Assembly (NCBI GenBank): GCA_029834535.1
Contig: JAQMWT010000689.1
Span: forward strand, 1-59,252
DNA length: 59,252 nt
Direction: 5' to 3'
DNA from: Chrysophaeum taylorii
Taxonomy: Eukaryota > Sar > Pelagophyceae > Pelagomonadales > Pelagomonadaceae
Shown in pieces: positions 19,301-30,024 of this stretch (its first letter is position 1; the number at the start of each line of letters is the position of its first letter). A model generated the notes under the pieces. That model was not told the origin of the DNA. It saw only the letters and a program-made list of their open reading frames with translations, and did not search any database. Both the position numbers and the translations under genes were made by a program.

Positions 19301-21795
19301 AAGCGACCGTGTATCTCGGTTGACCGTGAGTGTGCCATGAAGATGGCGCTATGCGGATAGTCTAAACCGAAAGGGGCGGCGAGCGTGCCGTCGCGAGTGC
19401 GCAGGAGCCTGTGCGGTGTCTGGGCTGTGATCGGAATATGGCGTATGACGTCATACAAGGATGGGAGCTGAATCAGACGTGATAGAGCTGGCTAACAGTG
19501 CGGGGAGCAGTATGTCGGGGGTAACGCTCAGAGAGGAGGGTGGAATGCAGTCCACGTCGATCTGGTTGCCGTATATGGCGGTACCATGAGCGTAAACATC
19601 TGACATGAAGGAAATGCTCGTGTCCCAAACGAGTATACGAGTATAGTCGCATGGGATGGTTGCATATTGTCTCTGCTGAAGTCAAGAGCTATGGAGGAAA
19701 CCAATGGAGAAACCATGAGAATATGGGTAGCGTCTGGCGGCCAATGTTCCCGTGGGATAGGAGGAGTTGGATCCAAAATAGGGTTCCTGCTCGGAGATGA
19801 CTCAATCGGTGCGAAGGGTGCGTGCTCGAGATCAACGTCGTCCCGTATATGATGTGAAGTGGTCGCGAAGGAGCGATGCATCGACCTGGCATCAGGGGAG
19901 ACCGAGGTGGTACGGCGATCTGCTTGGCGGAGGTAGCCGTGCTGATAAGATACCAGCGGGTGCGCATACCTCTGGTGAGTGCTGGCATTGGCTAGTGCCT
20001 GATCTATAGTCATGCAGGGAGGCGAGATCGTCTGTGCTGGCGCGGATTGCAGCGGCAGGTGCGGGTCAGGTGCCTGGAAGATTGGAAGGTGAGCTTTGTC
20101 TTCCAGATGCGAAGAGAGCGAGCGTTGCTGTAGCTTCATTTCATCGTGATCGGATGGGCGCAATACGATAGTGCGCGTAGTCGCGGTGCGCTTACCTGTA
20201 TCTTCATGGTGTGTCTGTGCGTCGTGCAGTGGTGCTTCTGCGAGCGGGACACGTCTGAAGGACTGATCCATCGGATGTGGTGCATCAGCTATGAGTGAGA
20301 CAGGAACCTGTAGCAGTGCAAGGTCGAGTGACAGAACGTCTGCGTGGTAAAGCGACTGAACGTTGGACCTGGGCATTGTCTGCTTAGTCTGGAACCGTGC
20401 TGTGCAGCTGGTTTGCATTGTCTCGTCTGCTACATCAATGGGCTGACTGGTGTAGCTAGCCGTTGTCGTCTTATCTTTCGTCTTGTCGTCCATGAGAGAC
20501 TGCGAGATAGTAGTCGTTGCTATGTGCGAGACGAGAAGTAGCTGCTGAGCAGCTGTGGTGAGCTGAGTGCATACTCGTCTGGCAGTTTCTGTGGATTTAA
20601 AGTTTCAGGGACATGGTTGCGTAGCGTCAGACGTCTTGGCATTGGGGATTGCCATAAAGTGACTCGTAAGTTCAAAGTCGGACGTCGGGAAATGCGTCGA
20701 AAGACCTGTGAGGTCACCAATTGAAATGCGCCCTCGTAAGGCGTGCGCGACTAGGTGTGGGGCGGGCGACTTATGTTGGTGATCGGAAGGTCGTGAGACA
20801 CATAGCGGCACGGAGCGTCAGTGGAAAAGACAAGTGTCTTGGTGTTATAGGTGACGCGGGGAGCATCGAGAAGCGGGTCATGCTCCAAGAGCAAGATCGC
20901 GCAGTGCGAGTGGTCCGAAATCAGTGCCAAAAGGGGTGTGGCGCGCAGCTGACCTGTCTGCAAGGTAGTGTAGTTGGGTGCGTGAGCTGAGATGCCGTTG
21001 GTTGGAATATCCGGCATGGGACACGTGGGGTCCAGTGCGGGAAATCGACGAGAGAGGTCTCGAAAGGAAAGTGCGAGTTCGCTGGGGTCTAACTAACTAA
21101 CTAACTTCAGACCTCTCCCGAGCATGGGAGCCAGGCCAGACCGACAGGAGCCAGTCCGGAATCACGGGCCTGTAGACGAGGGGCGCCGAAAGGTGGGTCG
21201 GCGGAGAGTGATCATCAAGCTTGTCGCCATGCGACGAGGAGACCGCGATGTGACTGACAACCAACTCGTCGATAACCTTCCGTCTGCGCCCCCCGGCCAT
21301 ACCCCCCGGCCATACCCCGTCCCACTGCGAACGTTCCGGCTGCCAACCGGCCCGCCCGAGAGGCGAATAGGTGCCAACCTACGCCGGGAGGGCGGATGCC
21401 CTCGCAAGGCTCAGGATTCATGAGGCACCGTCCTCCATCGCAACCATGCGGTCGGCGATCAGGGTAAGGTTCGCTGGGGTCATAGTGCGTGAATGCAGTA
21501 GAGCCAAGGGCGATGGAAGGGTCAGGCATGCTGGGTGCATCCTCAATGGCGGAGGTGCGGGGACCAGAGTCGCGAGTGCAAAAGCGACTAGGGTTGCTCG
21601 TAGACGTGCAGTGCGTGCGTAGGTACGGGCCTGTGACTTGCGTCCTCGAATGAGGAGTGACATGCCGAGCGATAAGACGCTGTTGAGGGAGGCATCGTGC
21701 GTGGCGATTGTGCATGTCTGCGGTGGAGCCGACAGTTGGCGTTAAACATTCGTCGTGCATCCCTGTTGTGCGAATATGCGGACAGAAGCGGCTCA
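16388..21795 (-). repeat. Repeat X, minus-strand copy (long)
   Basis: Runs from its terminus at 16,388 (TAGAGAACAG on the plus strand) to 21,795, where copia B is inserted; it continues beyond that insertion from 34,418 to about 34,800. The minus strand is pyrimidine-rich and therefore has long open frames (18,289-19,458, 389 aa; 19,528-20,493, 321 aa; 17,215-17,937, 240 aa) with no recognisable domain and odd His/Ser/Pro-rich composition; I treat them as chance. TAGAGAA recurs near the end (16,388 and about 16,417), as subterminal repeats of DNA transposons do. Family unknown. Retroposon S4 lies inside. Confidence 0.6.
21090..21468 (-). mobile_element. (TTAG)n-tailed retroposon, copy S4
   Basis: Full length, reverse orientation, with four TTAG units. 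Flanked by a perfect 13-bp duplication GTTCGCTGGGGTC at 21,077-21,089 and 21,469-21,481. Inside, CCCCCGGCCATACC is tandemly repeated at about 21,291-21,316. The clean 13-bp duplication fixes both ends of the element. Confidence 0.92.
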
Positions 21796-21800
21796 GGTGG

Positions 21801-22206
21801 TGGAGAGATTTGACCCTCTCCCGGTACATGGTAGAGACTGCGTGCAGTCTTAGGCGTGTACAGACCATTCCGCTTGCCACATGCTACTACACAAGGTGGG
21901 GATTTAAGCCCTAACTCCTTAAGGACATTAGGTCCCATAGAAGCGTTTACACTGACAACGAGGAACGAAGCCGCTGTTAATTAAACAGAAAACCCCGTAC
22001 CTGACGGTACGCATCTGGAGGCCTACTCCATGTTGGAAAAGAGCTTCAGACTGGGTTCTTCATAGTCATGAAAATATAATTGCGGGAGTGTAAGGAAGGA
22101 AGGAAGGAAGGAACGAGGGAAAGCCGTATTACGGAGAGAAAATCCTCGTGTAGAGATCGGTGTGAAATGTTCCAGTGTCGCACACATAATAGTGAAGCTC
22201 TCTGGA
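21801..22206 (-). repeat. 3' LTR of copia copy B
   Basis: 406 bp, same ends as the 5' LTR (TCCAGAGAG to CTCTCCA). Differs by about 16 substitutions and two small indels, one in the AAGG microsatellite. The flank CCACC (minus strand) repeats at the outer edge of the 5' LTR. Confidence 0.93.
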
Positions 22207-22213
22207 CCCCCTC
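22207..22213 (-). promoter_or_regulatory. Polypurine tract of copia copy B
   Basis: GAGGGGG on the minus strand, immediately before the 3' LTR, the expected position of the plus-strand primer. Confidence 0.8.
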
Positions 22214-22323
22214 AACGTGTGAAAACGGTTTATGCATTTCAGACGTTCTTGAAGCGGAACTTGTGCAATATACATGAGAACAGTGAACAGTAGAACAAAC
22301 AACAACAGAACAGGACAAATTAA

Positions 22324-23113
22324 TTATGACGTCGAGCGTGTTGTGATGTTGCGCAAAGAAGCAGTATCGGTATCCACAACATCAGATGTGTGGTCCAATT
22401 CATCCTCGCTATTATCGTCCAGTTCCTTCAACTCTGGAGAAGACGAATTATGATCATCGGAGGATAGGTCGTTAGCAGTGTTGGTATTGTGCGTAGTCAT
22501 TGCATCACTCAAGGTGACCAAGGGTGACATAACAGACGAAAGGAAAGACATAGCAGCATCTGGTGTAAGAGCGCGTAGATCCAATGCAGGAATATCACGA
22601 TCATGAGCATCAGACATAGCTGTGTGGAGGTGATGAGCTGCTGCGTCGATTAGAACTCGCTGTGCCTCATTATACGTATCTGGAGGGAGCTGTCCACTAG
22701 ACGAGATAAGCGACCGAGAAATGATATGGACAAATACAGCAGTGGTCGGGATTATGGTGTTCTGATGCATTTGGAGACAAAATGTTACCTAACAAGGAAA
22801 CATGTTTGATGTTCTCGGTCACTTGGGTATTAAGAGTTTCGTAGGTTTCTTGCATCAATGCGAGAGAAGTTAGAGCAAGCGATAGTTGATGTTCTCGTGC
22901 CATCGATTGCTGTTCGGTGTTAGTGAGACGTAGAGATAAAGACCGAACCTCTTCTTTTAATTGGTGTAAGGATTCAGCCATATTGTCGTTAGCTTTATCT
23001 GGCGTGGGCTCAGCGGGTGGATTATCGATCGGCGCTGGTGACACATCTTCAGAAGAGGTATTATTAGAGAAGGTATCAATGATATGGGATGGGTAGCCAA
23101 CTTGGATTAACAC
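22324..23113 (-). CDS. Coiled-coil 3' ORF of copia copy B, frameshifted
   Basis: Two overlapping frames: 138 aa (23,113-22,697) and 148 aa (22,770-22,324), apparently one protein of about 260 aa broken by a shift near 22,780. SLHQLKEEVRSLSLRLTNTE and the following 50 residues are a good heptad coiled coil; the C-terminus is acidic and Ser-rich (ELKELDDNSEDELDHTSD). It lies between ORF3 and the polypurine tract. No family recognised. Copy A has lost this part. Confidence 0.6.
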
Positions 23114-23530
23114 GTTTTTTTGTCTCGAACGAGATTGGCAATCTTACGCGCCACTGGTTGCCGGTCGACGAGAAGAAGGGGGGCGTCGTTCGGTTTACCT
23201 TTGACATGAGGCGCTATCGCGTCCGACAGGCCATTTTCGACGAGTGGTTCGACTTCGCCCACGCGGTCAGCAGGGAGCAACCTTCCAAGTGGCTATTCCT
23301 TACCGGATATGTAAAGCTAGATGTTGCACTTTTCCTACCCAAGCACATCGACCATAACGATCCCGATCTGCACATCATCAGCATGACTCAATGGGGAGAA
23401 GATAAACTTGGTATACATCCTTATGGGGTTGAATTTAAAGGACAATCATCTATCCAGAGTAAAATTGACGACAATGTCAAGATCACTTTGTTTAGATTAG
23501 AAAATTTGTTGCCTACTCTCCTAAATGCTA
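23104..23530 (+). other. Foreign chimeric insertion in copia copy B (GC-rich exon-like piece plus inverted protease fragment)
   Basis: 23,308-23,525 matches the copia protease region (2,970-3,190) but in the opposite orientation to copy B. It is joined directly to a GC-rich 200-bp piece (23,104-23,307) of different composition reading EIGNLTRHWLPVDEKKGG and VRQAIFDEWFDFAHAV. The two form one open frame (23,089-23,538). The first part is unrecognised and could come from a host gene. Confidence 0.6.
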
Positions 23531-23539
23531 ATTGTTGAT

Positions 23540-24771
23540 TAGGTGGAAGTTGGCGAAAGTAGTGCAGTTGGCGGTACCGTCTCGGAAGAAGTTGCGTCAA
23601 GTTGATGAGAAACATCGTTAACAAAGCGTTCGATGAGCACGTTAAGTACCTCTTCGGGATTGGTAACTACGCAGGTTTTATCTTCCACAGATTGTAACAA
23701 AGACCAAGCTGCTACAAGAATCTAAAGATTTACACTCGAAATGAAGGGCAGCTGCAGTAAGAGCATGGTATTAGCGTCAGGGTCGACGAGGATTTTAGAA
23801 GCATCAACGTTAAGGGATGTTGCAGTCTGCATGATTGGCTCTTTGAGCAGCTTGTTGATAGCAATGGACTTTCCAAGACGGAGGATTATGGCTCTTATGT
23901 GGGCAGCTGGATCATTATAACAAGAGAGTTGGAAGGGATGCTGATTGTTGCGAATTAACGCTATCCCATGGTTCGACAAGTTACACATCACACAAATCAA
24001 CAGAAAGAAAGGGCGCGGTACATCGAAGCAGTGCGATGCATGTTGCTCAGACGCGAGATGATCCTCAATAATTTGGCGAATCCTGTCAGTTTTAAGCTCA
24101 TCTTCAGTACAGATGATGAGCGTAAGGGGTGTACCCGGCATGTCAGTTTTATTGTAACTTTTTGTACACGCCACATGTACTTTGACAAACCCTTTAATGG
24201 GTGGAAAGCGGTGAAAGCGAATACCTTCATTGGGTGATATAGCGGGGGCATTCCGAATGCGCTTTGCTTTGACGCACAGCAATGAACTAAGATATTGGAC
24301 GTTGTCCACAGACTCTGTCTGTTGTGCTTCGGTAAGCAGCTGCTGCAAAGACTTAAGCCAACACTGAGGATCCTCATGCTGAGGGATGAGAAAGTTCGGC
24401 GGGGATGCGCCAAGGGCGGATATTTTCCCTGACATCATCGCAAGTGCGTCAAATTTGCAATGTTTAAGCAGGAAATACTCGGACTTTGATGTTTGCGAGT
24501 TAGACGGTTGTTGGACAGTTGCCTTGGGTGCCTTAGGCGCAACGGGCGTAGATTGATGTCCTTGAGCCACCGACAAATAGGTCTGATGCTCCCGATTAGG
24601 GGAACTAGTCGGTGCAGCGCTTGGAGTTAGAGCATTAAAAGGTGGGGATAGTGACGGTGCACCACCACGACCACGGTTCAGGGTAGAATGGCGCCGGCTC
24701 GCAGCATCTTTGTTTTTAGTGGGATTCATCGTAAAAGGAATATCCACATCACATCTTTCATTGCACTTCAC
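23540..24771 (-). CDS. copia ORF3, unknown function, copy B
   Basis: 349 aa open to 23,722; homology with copy A runs on to about 23,545. N-terminus basic and Ser/Pro-rich; core contains KSEYFLLKHCKFDALAMMSG, PQCWLKSLQQLL, KRIRNAPAISPNEGIRFHRF, and two Cys pairs in copy A that are only partly kept. No transmembrane segment or signal peptide seen, so it is not an obvious envelope. Its conservation in both copies after RNase H makes it a true part of the element. It follows RNase H by about 80 bp. Confidence 0.7.
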
Positions 24772-24849
24772 ATTTTAGCGAGCCAGTATTCCTTTACATA
24801 GCAAGGTTAGTTTAAAGTCATTTCGGACATAATGAAGGGTAAGGATTAA

Positions 24850-25640
24850 CCATCTTGTTGAGCTATGGGTTGTGGTAAGCCGAGTAACGTGCGAAATCTG
24901 CTGAAGAGCGGAGCTCCAAAGGGTTAGTAACTCCATCGGCGATATTTTGGGTACCGGAAACATGACGTAGACGTATACGTTTTAACTGTACGTAGTCGCG
25001 AATACGGAACCAGCGTGTGCTGATAGCTTTGGCCTTAGTCGCACTGTCGGGATTTTTGGAAAGATGAATAGCAGAGGCAGAGTCTCGCAGAGTCTCCCAG
25101 TATAGGACTGTTACGTATGAACGACATGTCCGATAGGAGGGGATTATCGTGAGCATCATAGTCTAGTAGCAAGTCTTTCCCTGAAGGTTGGCGGAGATAG
25201 AAATGAGGATTTATAGCGAGTGCCATTTCTGTTAACAATTTGCGCAACCAGACCACATCATCGGCAAACATATTAAAGGCGATAAGTTCACTCTCGTGCG
25301 TAGAAGTAACTGTAATAGGCTGCAACTTAGACTTCCAAGTGATGAGAGAACCAAACAAAAAAGATAGCGTAACCGGTTGTAGACTTGCGGTCTTGTTCAT
25401 AAGAGGGTGCATTATCGGCATCGACGAACGCGACCAATGGATCAAAATTACCTGAATTAATTTGTTCTTTAGTGTAGTCCAACATGGTGACCATGTCGGT
25501 ACGATTACCGATAAGAAGTCGAAGATGGTCCATTAGAGAGGAAGAGCCAGAGTAGTACCAGAGGCGAAGATTGCGATTTTCGGGCTTGCGCAAGTAGCGG
25601 AGCGTTCCTGTTAGTACTTGAACTTGTAGAAAGGCTGGAC
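24850..25640 (-). pseudogene. copia RNase H, copy B
   Basis: FVDADNAPSYEQDRKSTTGY and TSTHESELIAF are present, then a small duplication near 25,085-25,100 shifts the frame, and GDSASAIHLSKN...IADGVTNPLE follows in the next frame (25,159 to 24,863). Otherwise like copy A, without the 145-bp duplication. Confidence 0.8.
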
Positions 25641-27121
25641 TATGCATTCCTCGAACTAAGACTTTGTGATAGATCGGGGCGACAGGCCAATTGGACAAAC
25701 GTGAGCTTGCCGGGTAGAGTGGAGAAGGTGTGGAGGATGAACTTGTCCATATCGGAAGATGGCTCTCCAGTTTTATACGTGGCTGATGGTGACATCGGTG
25801 TGGAGGTGGGACGTAACTGCATTAAAATGGGGTACTCTTCAAACAATGCGTCAAGTTTAGCCCGACAGTCCAGTGATATAGAGCCATCAGTTGTACGCGT
25901 TATGCGCATGCCTAGGAGAGTATGGACTTCCTCGAAGGTGTCGACGGAGTATTCCTTTTTCAGGGCTTGCTGGAACTCACGACGTAGAGTTTCCGAAGTA
26001 CAAGCAATGACGACGTCGTATACTGAGAGCGTGCAAATTATACATGTAGCGTCAGCTTGGACTTTAGCGTAAATGCATGTGTCTGTTCGACATCGTGTGT
26101 AGCCTAATGAATCAAAGAAGCCGTTTCTGGTTTGATTCCAAAGGGCAGGGCTCTGGCGCAATCCATAGAGAGATTTAAGTAGCTTTGGGAGACGGCGGCC
26201 TTGGTATTTAGTATCTTCGGGATCGAGAAGGTAAATGGCTTGTGGCAGTTTGACATAGACATGAGAATCGATGGGAGCTTGAACAAAAGCGTTAGGGACG
26301 TCGACATGGTAGACGGGAAGTCGCAGATGAGCTGCTAGCGCCAAAACACAACGGATGCCGGTGAGCTGTGCCATAGGGATGAATGTGTTGAAGAAATCGG
26401 TGCCCAGTGAGGCTAAGAATCCTCGTAGGACCAGGCGTGGTTTATGTTTAATGTACTGACCAGCAGCGTTGGTTTTTATACGTAGGACGAGGCGGGTGTC
26501 AATAGGCTTTGAGTTGACCATTGGCAGCGCTAGTTTAAAGCAGCCAAACTTAACAATATCAAAAATCTCCTTGGAGATGGCAGCAACATAAGCTTTGCGA
26601 TCAGCGTCTGAGAGACCTTTGAGGCAGTTCAACTCATATTCATCAATTTTGATATCTTTGGCTTGAATCTTGTATTCGTCCGAACCAGCCGTGCTGGGGT
26701 CATGAGTCGTCGTTAGATGAGTAATTGCGTAAGAAGCGACATTATCGTGCAGATGAGCGTAATCGAGATCTTCGACGAGTTGAACAACTAGTAGAGGAGC
26801 ATCACCAAGGTGGGCCTCAATGTAATGCGATTGCACGGTGATATAGTCTTCGATGGCGGAGAGATGAGGCTCGGAGGCACCATAAGCAGCGTCATTATGA
26901 TCCAAAATGGAGTGGGGCGTGAACAAAGCATAAACATATTGAGCGGGAGGAACTTGAAAGGCGTGAGCATGATCAGAAATTAAATGGACGAGAGCTTGAG
27001 GGAGGTGAAAGTCTGCAAGGTTGGCGTCGTCGCAGAAGTGAACATGAGGAGCATCAGGCGATGGGTGGCTATGGCTCCTATGACACATAACTGAAGAGGA
27101 CTGTGAGATCGCTTGGTGCAC
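25640..27121 (-). CDS. copia reverse transcriptase, copy B
   Basis: 493 aa, almost identical to the copy A protein. Carries DTRLVLRIKTNAAGQYIKHK, motif A VYHVDVPNAFVQAPI, LKSLYGLRQSPALWNQ and the active-site box as SVYD (26,015-26,026) in place of YVDD. Since both copies share this substitution, the parent element had it and was multiplied by trans-supplied RT, or by an RT tolerant of the change. RNase H follows in another frame. Confidence 0.87.
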   Translation of the reverse strand: MHQAISQSSSVMCHRSHSHPSPDAPHVHFCDDANLADFHLPQALVHLISDHAHAFQVPPAQYVYALFTPHSILDHNDAAYGASEPHLSAIEDYITVQSHYIEAHLGDAPLLVVQLVEDLDYAHLHDNVASYAITHLTTTHDPSTAGSDEYKIQAKDIKIDEYELNCLKGLSDADRKAYVAAISKEIFDIVKFGCFKLALPMVNSKPIDTRLVLRIKTNAAGQYIKHKPRLVLRGFLASLGTDFFNTFIPMAQLTGIRCVLALAAHLRLPVYHVDVPNAFVQAPIDSHVYVKLPQAIYLLDPEDTKYQGRRLPKLLKSLYGLRQSPALWNQTRNGFFDSLGYTRCRTDTCIYAKVQADATCIICTLSVYDVVIACTSETLRREFQQALKKEYSVDTFEEVHTLLGMRITRTTDGSISLDCRAKLDALFEEYPILMQLRPTSTPMSPSATYKTGEPSSDMDKFILHTFSTLPGKLTFVQLACRPDLSQSLSSRNA

Positions 27122-27232
27122 ATGGTGATGAAGGGATGGTGTAAATTCCCCCTCTGGAGGTATAGCCGTCCAGTGGATGCCATGAGCAAGATGAAGGGAG
27201 TGGAGGGTGGGGTCGCAGAAGGTTATGTACTG

Positions 27233-28593
27233 CTAGGAGAGGTCATACTTGAAGTCGGCAAGCGTACCACCGGCTTGTTTATAAGCGGCAACAGTAGGCG
27301 AGGCAACACGAGTAAGAACATCCTTGAGATTGGTTTTGCGACGAGGCTGAGGGTGATGAGGACCACGGGTGAGACGGAGGACATCCTGGGAATAGAGAGA
27401 CCGATAAGATGGTAAAAGTGGCAAAGTTTTGGAAGACACGTCAGATGTAGGTGTGGTGGCGGAAGTAGCGGGTGCAGAAGCAGCTGGAGCACATGCGGGA
27501 GCGGGAGAGGGAGCATGGAAATGAGAAGAAGAAGTCCCCCTCTCAAGGTCAATGTCGGTAGGCATAGCATTCCCCCTCTGCGCCGCATGATTGGGGGTGC
27601 TGTGAACAGGGAAGGGAATGTCGGGTGAAGGTGCGGGGGGTGGATGCTGTTCACAATCAGGAGGAAATTTAGAAATAAGATGAGGAAAAGTCAGTTTAGA
27701 GGAAACACGGACTTGACCGTTTTCAGGATTAAGGACAACATCGGCTAAATGATCAACATGGGGTGTTATTAAAGGCCTTATAACGTTAGCACCACATAAG
27801 TAGATGTAGGGACGACATCGGGGTTCATGTGTATGAAATTCGGTAGGTTCCAAATGCAGATAACAAACAGAACCAAAAGGTTTGAGGTAGTCCTGTTGGG
27901 GAACATTACATTGGTCTAATAAAACTTGTTGGGGACTTAGGACTTTATTGTAAATACGTTCGAGGGAAACATTACGGAGGAGATTATACGATTGGATGGC
28001 ATTTATAACAGCCCACGGGTAGTGTGGTGCCGGATCTGTTAGGGGGTGACCTTTATAGGATACATTAAGCATATGCCGGAGTCGTGTAGACGCGGCAGTG
28101 GCTATGTGACCAACAGCGGCTTCGACTTCATGATTAAAGACATGTAAGTAAGGGGGGGACGCGGACATGTTAATACCATGTTCCACCCGAAAGGGGGTTG
28201 TTGCATGCTGAGATAAATAGGGTTTAAAGGAATCACAATATAGTTGTTTGAGTTGTACGTGAACATACGTAGAGCAGAAATTGCGGACAAACTCAAGGGC
28301 GTTACATAATTCACTGGAGTTAGTGCTACGACAAAAGTACACTAACAAAAATTTAGAAATGAGACATTTGAAAACAATGATATGTCGAAAGGATCCCCAT
28401 TCAGAGAGAACGGACACGTAACCACCGTCACATACCCAGGCTTCACCAGGTTGAAAAACTTTTTCGAATGATGGTTGCTTGGTAAGGTGATGTGGATGAG
28501 GAAAGCATTTTTTATGAATCGTACAATCCACACCGAACTTACGGTAGGGTACGTCAGATGGGTGGTGTCCAGGACTGGCAATAACCTGAACAG
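27233..28593 (-). CDS. copia integrase, copy B
   Basis: The open frame of 432 aa from 28,531 covers the rve-type core and C-terminal extension. VCDGGYVSVLSEWGSFRHII holds the likely first acidic residue, LYCDSFKPYLS the second Asp, and NHEVEAAVGHIATAAS the Glu. The following LDQCNVPQQDYLKPFGSVCY is the copia-specific block after the core. The HHCC zinc finger upstream is not clear. The Pro/Ala-rich tail runs into RT. Confidence 0.78.
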
Positions 28594-28596
28594 CTT

Positions 28597-29838
28597 TTAT
28601 AGCTTGAGAATCACTAGAATGGTGGATGTTGTGAAAATTGGTGGCTCGTTGTTGCGCATCTCGAAATGCAAGGGTGCCTCTGGCATAAACTTTCTTATCG
28701 AAGGGCGCATGCTTCTCATGGAGCTGTCTTGGCGTTGTAAGAGGAATGTGTTTTTCTTTAGTAGGAGATGGTGTGTATCTGCGGATGAGGTGTTAGAGCG
28801 GAAGACATGAGCTACTGAATCGAGATGAAAAGATGGAAGTTCGTGGTTAGAAGCAGGATTATCACAACATGCGAGTTTTTTATTGGAGATGTAGAACACT
28901 GTAATGGAACTCTGGTGTAATAGTAAGGATGTATCTGTTGGCAATATACTTGTGAAGAAGGCTGACCTATAGTTTTTGGTTAGAGAGGCATGATCAGGGT
29001 CAAACGATGGTGATAGCGTTAATTTACGCAAGTCATAGACAAGCTGACACGAATGTTTATAAATTGTATGATATGTTCCAGCTGGAATAGCATTCGCGAT
29101 TATATCACAGCGTAGGTCCGGGGACAAAGACAGAAGAAAATTGATTTGGTGCGCTGTGAAGTTATTGGCGCGTGCCAATTCGCGAGTTGAGTAGTGTCGG
29201 GTGCGATCGAGTCGTGGATCGTACACGAGCATATTAGCAAATCCACGAATGGTAGGAGTAGGAGTGTATATGGAATGAACTTTGGCACCCATCTTCCTAT
29301 CGCTTGATGTAATAAAGCCCAGATATCTGCTTTGGGACAAATGTATGTCACTTAAAGCAAACATTTTATCGATAAATTCGAGATGATTTTCCTGAGGGTA
29401 GAAGACAAAAGAATCGTGAAATACAGGAGAAGTATAGGTGACCAGTGCTTGTACTAAACGGCGCGTGTCTTGATTTTCATTATTGTGATGGTATGCTTGG
29501 CAAAGCCAAAGAAAACCAGTGACAGGTTCGAGAGAAGCAGTCTTATCAATTCCGGCATCATGTGTTAGGACGATATAGGTTTCGCCAAGAGCATTTATAT
29601 GTGCCTGGTATTTAGAAGAGGAGTTAGAAACTGTTATGTCTCCGCCTGTGTGTCTTCCACCAGTGATGTAAATGATGGATGAAGTAGAGGGTTTATTTAA
29701 AAATAGCCTGTGAGATGGTTGGTGAGATTCGATAGTTGTAATACGAAAGGACACAGGTAGTGTGATAGATTTAGGGAATAAGCGTCCCATAATATTATAG
29801 AGGAGCACGAAAGCTTTGAGTTCAATAGGGGATCTCAT
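28597..29838 (-). CDS. Methyltransferase target-recognition insert, motifs IX-X and linker, copia copy B
   Basis: 413 aa, uninterrupted. Residues about 35-115 hold the 2OG-oxygenase-like blocks (IIYITGGRHTGGDITVSN; TASLEPVTGFLWLC). Then TPTIRGFANMLVYDPRLD (end of the target-recognition domain), motif IX RHYSTRELARANNF and motif X IIANAIPAGTYHTIYK. The last 120 residues are a linker to the integrase. Together with the frame at 30,762-30,025 this is a full set of C5-methyltransferase motifs, with roughly 330 residues between VIII and IX, unusually long. Confidence 0.8.
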   Translation of the reverse strand: MRSPIELKAFVLLYNIMGRLFPKSITLPVSFRITTIESHQPSHRLFLNKPSTSSIIYITGGRHTGGDITVSNSSSKYQAHINALGETYIVLTHDAGIDKTASLEPVTGFLWLCQAYHHNNENQDTRRLVQALVTYTSPVFHDSFVFYPQENHLEFIDKMFALSDIHLSQSRYLGFITSSDRKMGAKVHSIYTPTPTIRGFANMLVYDPRLDRTRHYSTRELARANNFTAHQINFLLSLSPDLRCDIIANAIPAGTYHTIYKHSCQLVYDLRKLTLSPSFDPDHASLTKNYRSAFFTSILPTDTSLLLHQSSITVFYISNKKLACCDNPASNHELPSFHLDSVAHVFRSNTSSADTHHLLLKKNTFLLQRQDSSMRSMRPSIRKFMPEAPLHFEMRNNEPPIFTTSTILVILKL

Positions 29839-30024
29839 GCAAGTGAGTTGTTTTCTTTAATTAGTCAAGAATCCCAGGCGAAAGATAGAAATGCCCTCCA
29901 TTTCATCTTGACTGGGATGTTCGACTGTTTTATTAGAGTGCAGACGAAGGAACAGCATAGTTAAGGTTTCAAGCTCAGTCACAGTTAAGCGCACGGATCC
30001 TGTACGACTGAAAATATTGTAGGT

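Noticed and set aside
18289..20493. Long minus-strand open frames of 389 and 321 aa in repeat X
   Set aside because: The strand is pyrimidine-rich, which removes stop codons; composition is Ser/His/Pro-rich without any domain, and the homologous copy at 11,452 differs at many residues with no sign of constraint.
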